Source: Blastocystis hominis (taxonomy: Eukaryota > Sar > Bigyra > Opalinata > Blastocystidae). Taken from it: DNA of 64,000 nt. The stretch spans positions 658,896-722,895 of the forward strand of contig NW_013171867.1 in NCBI RefSeq assembly GCF_000151665.1. The letters run 5' to 3'. Position numbers and translations under genes: made by a program. Shown one piece after another: positions 1 through 9,773 of this stretch (its first letter is position 1; each line of letters starts with the position of its first letter). The notes below the pieces were generated by a model. That model was given only the letters and a program-made list of their open reading frames with translations. It made no database searches and was not told the origin of the DNA.

Positions 1-124
1 CAAGATACACTCAACATCATATTTGTATATCCTCCTCATAATAGAAACAACTCTATTTCGAAATGTTCACAAAATACTTGTTTTCGATATTATTTCCTAT
101 TTATAACTGCAAATATTAGTAAAC

Positions 125-1496
125 ATGAGCACAGAAATGGAATCGTTGATAGCGAAGTACAAAGAAGAGCACAAGCGTTTAGTAGACAGAGAGAGAGAGT
201 TTGTTAATTCTTAATAGTGTAATTGTTTATAGATATGATGAGGAACGCGCTTTAGTAAAAAAGACAGACGAAGACTACGCTAGTATCAAACGGAAGCTGA
301 CGGCATTCCAAGTATACAATTTGTACAAGGATTGATATGAAGAGTGTTGGGCATTCGATAGGAGATGTAGTTTGTGTACTAAATGATGAAGAAGTACTTG
401 TCAAGCTCTCTCTTGGAAGTCGTTATGTAGTGAATGTAAAGAAGTCTGTAATCGCTTTTTGTGTGATTTGAGGTTGTTAGGTTGATATGAGCTCCCTCCA
501 ACAAGGAACGCGTGTGGCATTGGATACTACTACAAAAATGATTATGCAGTCTCTTCCCCCCAAGGTGGATCCTTCTGTTTCTGCCATGATGGAAGAATCT
601 ACCGAACAAATCAAGTGGTCTGATATAGGCGGTCTAAATGATCAAATCCGTGAGATTCGTGAAGTATCAAGAATGCCATTGATTTCCATTTTCTTTTTAG
701 GTCATCGAGCTTCCTTTGGTTCGTCCGGAATTCTTCGTTCGAACGGGTATCAAGGCTCCCAAGGGCGTTCTTCTCTACGGTCCTCCTGGAACCGGGAAAA
801 CGTTGATTGCGAAGGCATTAGCATCGTCTATTAAAGCCACCTTTATCAAAACAGTGGCTTCGTCGCTGATCGAAAAGTATGTCGGAGAATCTAGCAGAGT
901 CGTTCGAGAGCTCTTCAGTACGTTTGCCTCGGTCCTCTTATCTAGATTACGCGCGACAACACACGCCAGCCGTTGTGTTTATCGACGAAATCGACGCAAT
1001 TGGAAGCAAGCGCCGCGAAAACGTACCGATTTTTGGAATTCCCTAAATCGAGGGTTCTGGCGCCGATCGCGAGATCCAGCGAGCCATGATGGAGCTGCTG
1101 AACCAGCTGGACGGATTTAACGAGCTAACGCAAGTGAAGGTGGTGATGGCGACGAATCGTCCGGACACCTTGGATCCGGCGTTGCTGCGTCCTGGTCGAT
1201 TGGACCGCAAGGTGGAGATCCCGCTGCCGAACTCGATCGCGCGGAAAGACATCCTGCGGATCCACAGCCAGAACATGAAGAAGAACGGAGAGATCGACTT
1301 CGACACGCTGAGCAAGATCACGGACGGGTTTAATGGCGCGGATCTGCGGAACGTGTGCACGGAGGCGGCGATGTTTGCGATCCGCGAGGAACGGAACTAT
1401 GTGATGAACGAGGACTTCACGAAGGCGGCGCGGAAGCAGACGGAGGCGAAGAAACTGGAGAGCAAGCTGGAGTATGAGAAGGTGTGGGGTGTTTGA
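125..1496 (+). CDS. RPT4: 26S proteasome regulatory ATPase RPT4 (PSMC6/p42)
   Basis: AAA+ subunit of the 19S proteasome base, which unfolds ubiquitinated substrates and feeds them into the 20S core. The protein has an N-terminal coiled coil, an OB-like region, Walker A GPPGTGKT, Walker B VVFIDEID, and the RPGRLDRK and [15 protein letters not shown] motifs. The last two, and the ending [12 protein letters not shown], match RPT4 better than RPT6. At least six introns of about 27-37 nt interrupt it; those near 701-717 and 927-954 restore the frame exactly. The start is the first ATG in frame with the coiled coil. A TGA is encoded at 1494-1496, but the family would end three codons earlier (see findings). 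It converges with the MFS gene; the two stop codons are only 13 nt apart. Confidence 0.93.
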
Positions 1497-1509
1497 GAGA
1501 AAACGCAAG

Positions 1510-1651
1510 TTAAAGGGAAGGAGGAGTGGTTTCGATTGAAGAACTCGCTTCAAGGGCGCGCTTGGCTTCCTTCGGCTCCGCGTCGTTGACGTTTTGGACT
1601 GCTTCGACTTTCGTTGCCTCTTCGTTTTGGAGCTTGGCTTTGTCCTCCTTA

Positions 1652-1690
<39 letters not shown>

Positions 1691-3800
1691 CTATTGGGAG
1701 GTTTCACATCCACATTCACGACATCGTCCGCAGCTTTCTTCTCGCCCAGCTCGACCATTTCCACTTCGCGCGCCATCTGCTGCGCCACAAATCGGCGGAT
1801 TGTCGGCGTTCCGTAGTTTGCACTCTCGTCCAAAGCGAAAATCAGAAGAGTGATCAGCAACTGGATGATCCCAAACAACTAGCACTCACATTTCGCTCGT
1901 CGATCCTACATAGAAAACACACCCGAAGTCGAAGGGCCAGGAGTGTTGCTGGATTAAACTCCACGAATACACGTTTGTAGCGATCGCAGGTCCCTACTTC
2001 TCACGCCTTCTCTTCGATTCACACGAGGAACCTTCCCGTAGAGGCGCACACTTGGCCGATCCCGTTCACCTTGCCTCGGAAATCGGGGAAGGAAACGTTC
2101 GTAATGATGACTATGATGGCGGTAAACTGAACGATTCGAAGAACAATGGCGCATGCATAAATGACGTAAATAACGAGCCATTGAGTCTAGGCTTCGAGGG
2201 ATGAGCGGCTGAATCTACCCATTCTGGTTTACCGATCGTCAACGCGCAAATGGGAGTGAGAAGAATGCACAGCATGTAGAGAAGTCCAGAACTCAGCCAC
2301 ATGTATCGATAACCCAATAAACGACCGATGATGCCATTAAGAACGGGTGGAGTGAAGGAAATCAAGTCAAATGAATTGAATGACGACAGAAAGAACTGCA
2401 AAGATTGGTCAAGAAGGCGAATGACAAGCAAACACCCAAAGCATCAAGTGGATCAATGATGATTCATTCATTCAATTCATTCAATTCATTCAATTCATTC
2501 AATTCATTCAATTCATTCAATTCATTCAATTCATTCAATTCATTCAATTCATTCAATTCATTCAATTCATTCAATTCATTCAATTCATTCAATTCATTCA
2601 ATTCATTCAATTCATTCAATTCATTCAATTCATTCAATTCATTCATTCAATTCATTCAATTCATTCATTTCCAAATGGATATGTCCAGCAAGCATTTGCA
2701 CCGGACCCAGCCACGAATACAGCAATCCCACCTCGGTCTGCGACCATCCAAATCCCTTGTTCTCCGCCGGATTGATCATCCACACCGGGTAGAGCGCATC
2801 CTGCCCTCCCTGGACCAAGGAAAGCAGTCCATACAACACCACCGACAGCAGAATTCGCTTGTCCGCCACCAGCTTCGCATAGGACCCTCGCATGAGAATC
2901 TCCTGGATTCGCTCTTCTTCGGTAGGACGATAATTCGGATCTCGCTCCCGTTTTTCCTTCAGACGAGCCATTCCTTCCTGCGATTCAATCAAATCCTTCA
3001 CTCCTACGCGAGAACGCTTCAGAAGCTCCTCGTTTTTGCGCACATCCTCTTTGGAGAGAGTTTCTGGCAGACAGAAAAGCACCATGATCAGAATAAAAAG
3101 ACATATCAAGAAGGCGGTGAAACACGGAATATAGTAACGATACTGAACGTAAAACAAAAACAATCAGCCAATCACATCACGTAACACTGGATAGCGCTTT
3201 GTCAGTTCCGGAAAATTCTCTTCGGGCTTCGATAGATAGCCACCGAGGGTAGGACCCAGGATACTGCGTGTTACGACATTTCTCTATGATTACGTCGCAA
3301 TTCCACCCACTGTCTGGAAAATGGCAAAACCAGTTGTCTGGGTGTAGTCATTACAGATTTCGCTAATGTACGTCTTGGCGATTCCCAAATTACCGTTTAA
3401 AAAGCCCCAAAGAGCTCGACCCAAGATAGCAGTGGCGTAATTGGTTGCCAATCCGAAAATATTGATCGAAATCATCACACCTATAATACTTAAACAGATC
3501 GACCAGCGTCGCCCGTATCGATCTGCAAACCAACCCCAGAAGAAGTTTCCCGGGATTCCACCCAGGGCATACGATGCTGTGATCCATCCACTGTAGTGAC
3601 CTATCTCAGCATCCTCCAGCTACTAGTCAAAATAACAATAATAATCCAACATCTGGAAAATAAACTTTGCAGAGATACGGAATAATGGGGTTGACCAATG
3701 TGTTGCAGAAATTGTCCAAGAGCGTGACAAACGAAATGGCAATCATGGGAACCAGAGGAATCGTTCTCCTCTCATAGTCCGGAATAAACGGTTTCACCAT
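1510..3800 (-). CDS. Major facilitator superfamily transporter, ZIFL-like
   Basis: Twelve-helix MFS carrier of the group that includes plant ZIFL proteins; the substrate cannot be told. The N-terminus (MVKPFIPDYERR) is followed by the first helix, then ITASYALGGIPGNFFWGW and the loop 2-3 motif DRYGRRW, a GFLNGNLGIAKTYISEI helix typical of the family, a charged central loop, and six more helices ending near 1840. The C-terminal tail is acidic and has an (ND)n run encoded by a GTTGTC repeat. Several introns of about 30 nt are visible. One, at 2396-2701, is about ten times longer and consists mostly of a 9-bp repeat. The start ATG at 3800 is the first in frame with helix 1. Confidence 0.8.
1653..1690. 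repeat. Coding microsatellite (GTTGTC)n
   Basis: Six near-perfect hexamers. On the minus strand they encode alternating Asn-Asp residues in the cytosolic tail of the MFS transporter. Confidence 0.9.
2396..2701 (-). repeat. Microsatellite-filled intron, (TTCAATTCA)n
   Basis: About 200 bp of tandem 9-bp TTCAATTCA units (2464-2668) inside the MFS gene. Reading it as coding gives (NEL)n followed by a stop. Splicing from a GT at 2701 to an AG at 2396 instead joins the exon ending SWLGP to the next helix with the frame kept. I therefore call it an intron of about 306 nt. Confidence 0.7.
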
Positions 3801-3951
3801 TTTGTTTGATATTATTTTTTGCGGATTGTTGTTCCACAACCGCGGGGATGTTTTTTACGTTTATTGTCGATTGCCCATTTGATGGAATCAATACACTCAT
3901 TTCTCAGAATAAATAGTCGGCTGTGGACTCTTTTACTATTCTCTTTCTTGT

Positions 3952-5313
3952 ATGAGTCTAGCTGTAGTTCTTAATGAGTTATTTGTGTTGTAGGTGGTCA
4001 ATAGTTTGATTCGCGTTGCTCAGATCATAGAAAAGTCGTATTCCTCCAATCCAAGGAGTGTTATCGTTTGGTATTTCTTTGAATAGTAGATCCCGCAGTG
4101 GATAAAAGAATTGTGTCAATTCAATGCAAAGAGCGAGAATGCGCTAGTTCGTTCTGCTTTTCTCGGATGCATAAATAACCTAAACGAAAAATCTACAAAA
4201 CCAATAGACAATCCGACCCAGGATTCTCCTTCCATGTCTGAATCGAAGTTAGTGGAAACGTGTCAAAGTTACTTAAACAAACTGGAGGCAGCCATCATAA
4301 ACGAATATGATGTGGAAACGCTCTCAATCCTAAACTCACTTCAGGTTGCATCCTTATTCACCTTGTTACTCGCAGAATCTTCCAGTTACCTTGTCGGCGA
4401 TCAAGAAGACAAAAGCTGTCGATTCTTTGAAACAGCTCTCGCTTGTTGCGAGCAGTACAACGATCAAAGGCCAGATAAAAAAGGTAATTCACCACTGGAA
4501 AAACTTCATCCTGTCAAAATCCAAGGTCGTTGCCATCAAACCTCCAGTAGCCAAACCTTCCGAGTCTTCCGAATCCAGCAAGATTCAGTACATCGACAAG
4601 GAGCCTAAAGTCCGTTCTTTAACAAAGAAAGAACGAGACGAACTAAAGGAGAGAGAACGGCAATGGCAACTCCTCGTAGATGCTGTTTGTTTGTTGGGCT
4701 AATTTGCAGCACCCTCCTACGTTTCCTCGTTCAAGAGGGTCAGACGCGCCCATTCCTGCTTCTATTCGGCTACGAAAGAGAAACACGAGCACATCAGAAT
4801 TGATGAGTTCGACGAACCTTTCCCATCGAAATAATAATAATAGTAATAATACCCGAGCATGGATTCAAAAGCAAGAAGTCCCATCTACGTCACAAATAAA
4901 AATGAAAAAGTCTGAAACACGACACAATTCGCAACTTTCCCTCCAAGTTCCACAATCCAATTCGTCTTCTTCTTCTTCTTTGCAGAGAAAATCCTCTTCG
5001 GTCACTCCAAATAGAACAAAAAATGAGAGAAAGCAAGAGAGAAGAGTAACCTATGAGAGTGAAGAGTCGGATAATGATATGGGTGATTTCATTGTTGATG
5101 ATGTGGACAACTCCATGGAAATGCAATCATTCATAAGGCAGATTTTTGGGACTAGAGAGTACGACGAATCGAGAGAAATATCCTTTCTAGCTACTCTACG
5201 TTAGACCTTAATGGTAGGGAGAAGCAATGGAGAGCACAGGAGCGCAGATTGATGCCGAGGAGGAGTATTCTAGAATTGTTGGCGAATACGAAGACCGTAC
5301 TGCAGTGTTGTAG
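3952..5313 (+). CDS. SPT2-like chromatin protein
   Basis: Probable homologue of SPT2, a histone H3-H4 binding factor acting with transcribing polymerase. The N-terminal part is a helical region with no recognised domain. The middle is basic and Ser/Asn-rich. The C-terminus carries the SPT2-like signature: an acidic stretch (DNDMGDFIVDD), then SFIRQIFG, then an acidic end (AQIDAEEEYSRIVGEYED). This end is reached only after removing two short introns near 5158-5190 and 5212-5240. Other introns lie near 3964-3993 and 4060-4090, one lies somewhere in 4450-4500 (exact ends unclear), and one at 4676-4710. An octamer poly(A) motif follows 18 nt after the stop. Confidence 0.55.
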
Positions 5314-5331
5314 TTTTGTGTTTAGGAGATT

Positions 5332-5339
5332 TGTTTGTT
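5332..5339 (+). terminator. TGTTTGTT poly(A)-site motif of the SPT2-like gene
   Basis: Perfect octamer 18 nt after the TAG stop. Confidence 0.7.
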
Positions 5340-5391
5340 TTGTCATAATTATCGTGGAACTGCTTGATCTTTTATTTTCGTACATCCATAC

Positions 5392-5696
5392 ATGGTAGGA
5401 TATTCCTATTTTCGGAAGGATTGTAACGAAATAGACAGAGGCATTGTATTGCGGAGATTATGGAATTATTCCATATTCTTCTCTCATCGAATATTTAAAG
5501 GGTTCGAGATACCTCCAAATCATTAATCGTAGAGAGTAATGACCAGAATATTTCGTTTTATGTCGTTCCAGCGCACATGCTTGTAGAAACACAGAGCAAA
5601 GGCACCCCAGAAACTTTTGAGTCTGTCAATCAGAGTAATAATGCTGTGCCTGGCTCTCTTTCACATTCTTCTAAAGGAACTTCTTCTGTGGAATAA
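5392..5696 (+). CDS. Small protein of unknown function
   Basis: I do not recognise this gene. An ATG 52 nt after the SPT2-like poly(A) motif opens a frame with a basic/aromatic N-terminal half (DRGIVLRRLWNYS, FFSHRIFK). A candidate 31-nt intron (GTTCGAGATACC... to CGTAG) follows, then a Ser/Thr-rich tail ending KGTSSVE. About 91 residues. A further intron could remove this stop and extend the gene toward a second octamer-like motif near 5832. No homology is claimed. Confidence 0.35.
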
Positions 5697-5853
5697 GAAG
5701 TTGAGAACTTGATAGGTTAGGAATTGTATACATAACTATAAAGCTCGTGTCTTTCTAATTCCATGGAGTGTATTTGCCTATATAGCGCAACAGCTTCTTT
5801 TACTCTCTTATGGAATGCAAACTATCTGTTTTTTGTTTGTTCAAAAAAACTCT

Positions 5854-6530
5854 ATGGAATCATCATCCCAAAGAGTGAACCTTGATCTGAAAGCTGTAGC
5901 GATCAACGAGTTCATTCAGTCTACTGTTGAGTTTTTAAACTCTTTTGCAACACAGTATGTGGAGCTCTATTCTGGTGAACTTTTGTAGATGTGAGGCCAA
6001 ATTAAATCAATTGAATAACAGAATCTGTGCATTAGAAGCTTCCTTATCGTTGATTGAGACGAAAATGAATTCCGTGCAGCAAGAACCATGTGTGATATTT
6101 GAATCGTATTCAGATGATAGATTGCGGCAAAGCCAAAGAATTTCAGCAGAAATTGCGAGGCACTGTGCCTTCTCCCCGACCTGTTAGTGTAGAAGAGAAC
6201 GGTAAGGCGCAAGAGACTTCTTCTACATTACCATCTTCTGTCTCACAGTCCTCTGCCAAGGCGCCTCCCCCTCCTCCGTCTTCTGTTCCTCCTCCGCTCC
6301 CTTCTTCGCAGCCTCCCGTAAGCAACGATGTTGCACAATCCGGAGTGAAATGGAAGGATCACCCGTTGTATGCGGAGTATTTCCGCAAGTTAAGATATGG
6401 TGTACCGATTGACGCTATCAAATCCAAATTATCTTTTTCGGGTCTTGATCCGACCGTTATCGAGTTGTTTTGTGTGCTGTGAGTCACATGTAGTAACGAT
6501 CCGGAAGCTTTTGCTCCATCAGGTGTGTAA
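5854..6530 (+). CDS. WASHC3: WASH complex subunit 3 (CCDC53)
   Basis: Subunit of the WASH complex, which activates Arp2/3 on endosomes. It has the short helical start (INEFIQSTVEFLNSFATQ), a coiled coil (CEAKLNQLNNRICALEASL), a proline-rich linker (APPPPPSSVPPPLPSS) and the conserved C-terminal block DHPLYAEYFRKLRYGVP, then IKSKLSFSGLDP. Order and length fit human CCDC53. Three introns of about 27-34 nt (near 5956, 6091 and 6468) give one frame, ending FNDPEAFAPSGV. The start is the first ATG, just after an octamer-like motif that may end the preceding gene. Confidence 0.85.
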
Positions 6531-6573
6531 TCTTTATAATATTGTTTTGTTTTCTCAAACAAACTCTCTTTAT

Positions 6574-8703
6574 GAAGTTCAAGCAAAAGAAGTTGCGTGG
6601 CCAAGAGATTTATGTCCAAGTAAGGGAATTGGACTACTGTTTCCAAATAGAACGGGAAGTTTTATAAGAAGGTGAGCGATCTGGTCCGTAACTTTTCGGA
6701 GGATGAAGAGCCCTTCGAGATTCCCTTGCCCATGGATTATGTCTCACGCACCTCTTTTCACTTGGACACCAGTCTTATCCCAACTGCGATGTATAGTTTT
6801 GGTGATTTTTGAAAGTATAGAGAGGAGTTGGGTAATCGTAGTTTTCCGGAAAAGGAAAAATACACGGATGCTTTGAACAAGCTGTTGGCTCTTCAGAGCG
6901 AAGGGGAGGAGGAAGAATGCCCATCTCCTAGTCGATTTCAAAATTCGGAGTGACATTTAGGCTTAGTATTGGACCAATCTTCTTGTGAGAGCTCGCAGAG
7001 TAGTACAAGGAGTTCTAAGAGCTACTATGTTTCGACCCCTCTAAGACATTCAAATTCAAATCGTCATTATTTTGATAACTCTGTTATTGTTACCAGTAAC
7101 AGTGTTTGGTATAACACCTACATTCGCATTGAACCACTCCCTCCAGGTGTTATAACTGCTCGTAATGAGCAAGTAGTGAAGACTGAGTTTCAGCACATTT
7201 TGGCAAACATCTACTTGAATAAGCCCAAGAAACCTGTTGTACCTGGTTTGATTCACGTTCTCCCACCTAGGATGAATCCAGTCCTTGTAACTGTATTCCT
7301 CCTGAACGAGCAAAGGAAATTCTGAGCAAGCACACAAACTCCCTCCATTCCGAGTATAGTCGAGAAGATATTGAATCATTTGCGCACAGGGGTTGTGGAG
7401 ACCGTTGCATCAATAGACTGTGCTATGTTGAGTGTGATCCGAGCACATGTCCTTGTGGAGATGATTGCACGAACCAAATGTTCCGTCGTCATGAGTGAGA
7501 GCAGAGTATTCAAGATAAAGGGTAGATACCAGAAATTGGTACTCTTTTATGATGAGCAAAAAGGATGGGGAGTGCGCACCGATGTTTTCATTCCGCGCGG
7601 TACATTCATTATCGAATACGTTGGCGAAGTGATTTCTCAAAAAGAAAGCGAGTACCGAAGACAGGTAGGAGTTTTTTTTGTTAATTTCGTGTAACGGGCA
7701 GAAACGGCAAGGCCAGATGCACATGTACTACATGAGCTTAGCTCCCGATCAACTGATCGATGCTACAGACAAGGGAAATGCATCTCGGTTCATTAATCAT
7801 TCATGCGATCCGAATTGTGAAATCCAGAAATGGGCCACAAGCAGCACATACTCCGTAGGCATATTCGCGATTCGCGACATTATTCCCGGGGAGGAAATCA
7901 CGTTCGATTACCAATTTGAGCGAATCGGCAACGGAGCAATTCCCTGCTTCTGCGGCAGTCCCAAGTGCAGACACATTCTGGGCAAGCCGAAAGAGGTTCC
8001 GAACATCAACAACGTAGCGCTGAATCGAGTGGATGAGAGCTAGCTCCCTCTCAAAGAGCGGATTCATCGCAATCGGTTGTTTCAATGCGACTGCATGATT
8101 GACATGGTGGATAAAGTGCTGATGCCGACGACGCTGCTGCCGTTTGTAGGAGAGGGGGAGAGGTGTGACGATGAGGTGTGCAAAGGGATCGCGAAGTCGC
8201 TGGCGAGCTATATGAATACGTTTAATTTGACGACGTTGTCGAGACGAGCGACGAAGCGCTCGTTTTTATTTGTTTCGCAGAGGGAAGGAGTGGGAGAATT
8301 TGTACCCAAAGAGATTCGAATCAGCGAAGATGAAAAGGAGAGCCAGGTTGAGAACGAAAACAACAATGAAAAGGAGGCAGAATCAAATGCAAACCAGCCT
8401 CAAACGCAAACGCAAACGCAAACGCAAACGTTAACGCTAACACCGACGCAAACGTTAACGCAAACGTCGACGCAAACGTTAACGCAAACGTCGACGCCAA
8501 CACCAACGCAAACGCAAACGCAAACGCTAACGCCAACGCTAACACCAACGCCAAATGAATCATCAAACCTCACTCTACACAGTAAACCTACCAATCATCA
8601 AAGAGCGGTAGAAGAGGAACCTGCAGCTCCGCTTCTGCTGTATCGACGCTTTTCGTCGAGGGGCATTCAACGCGTTGGGGATTGGGTTTTTTGTTCCACG
8701 TAG
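6574..8703 (+). CDS. AWS-SET-postSET histone lysine methyltransferase
   Basis: SET-domain enzyme of the SETD2/NSD/ASH1 class, probably methylating histone H3 (K36 is typical for AWS-SET proteins; the site is inferred). Order: a Ser-rich N-terminus; AWS zinc cluster (CNCIP, GCGDRCINRLCYVEC, CPCGDDCTNQ); SET core with KGWGVRTDVFIPRGTFI, EYVGEVIS, ASRFINHSCDPNC and GEEITFDY; and post-SET CFCGSPKCR. After the post-SET the protein continues through an intron at about 8028-8057 into a low-complexity tail rich in Thr-Gln/Thr-Pro. Introns near 6936, 7232, 7487 and 7665 each restore the frame. The NHSCDPNC and Y residues needed for catalysis are present. Confidence 0.88.
8400..8560 (+). repeat. Coding repeat based on ACGCAA
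   Basis: Imperfect hexamer array (ACGCAA, ACGTTA, ACGCTA, ACGCCA variants). It encodes a Thr-Gln/Thr-Leu/Thr-Pro run in the tail of the SET protein. Confidence 0.85.
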
Positions 8704-9007
8704 AATTGTAATAGTTCACTTTTACTCAATCGAAATATCTCAAGTGGGTTAAAACGCGTATTCTTTATCGATCGTTGAGTCAGCAATAGTTTCAGTGGAT
8801 CTATTCACGGAATCCAAAGGGTCGATTAGGACTTGTGGACATTGATTTCTTCAAGGACTTTACGGACCCTTCCATCTTTTCATTAATATATTAGTTTATT
8901 TAGTTTAGATATGCATGCATTGTTTTTGAGTTTGTTTTCTTCAAACAGGTGCTTTCCAAAAAACGTGCCTAAATTTTGATTACATATAATATATTATTTA
9001 TTACTGA
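8704..9007. other. Intergenic, SET gene to TRRAP
   Basis: AT-rich spacer of 304 nt. It has a TTTGTTTTC run near 8932 that may be a weak poly(A) motif. No gene was seen. Confidence 0.6.
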
Positions 9008-9738
9008 ATGTTTTCTGCTGGTTCTGCACAATCTCTGTTGGACAGCATCAGTAATATTGATGTTCCAAAGGAGAGTGTACTCGTTTTGATTGTTTTGTTT
9101 TAGTGTAGTTGATGAACAAGGTGGAGAATGTATACAATTATATGTTTTTATTAAAGACGAATGAAATGATATCTGAGCTCCTCAATCGCTTATATGTCAT
9201 TTTACGTAAAACTCCGATTTCATTCCAAGATGATGTGAACTACAAAATACGAAGGTACCTGTTATTCCAAAAATTCTGATCCACAGCAACTTTTACAACA
9301 TTTTGAAGAAATTAACCATGAAGAGATTAAACGATCCGAAGATCATAAAGATGATCATCGAAATTATATTTGAAGTAGATACTGAGTGTGTCTGTCACGT
9401 AGAACTTGTTTTCCGAGAATGAACTGAATGGTCGCATAATTATAGATATCTTATCGGGCTTACACAACTACTATAAGCTCATTCCGGAAAACTATGTCGA
9501 TATGTTCTTCCGCTTCGTCGAAGCAAGTTACAGCAAGTTCAATCAATCCGCCAAATCATATCTCTCCACATACCAAGATTCCAACGAGCCGCTACAGAGC
9601 CAGTCCTCTGAGAAGTCCTCGCAGCAAGGCTCCGTTTTGTACAAGAATCTGTCTCCGGCTCCTGACGTTGCGCAGTCGTCCACTCCGATGATAACGACGG
9701 GTTCCTCGACGGCGACGACAACACCGACGACAACGGCA

Positions 9739-9773
<35 letters not shown>

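Noticed and set aside
2464-2646. Minus-strand (NEL)n open frame as a coding repeat of the MFS protein
   Set aside because: It runs into a stop, and the family has no such loop. Splicing the whole tract restores the transporter.
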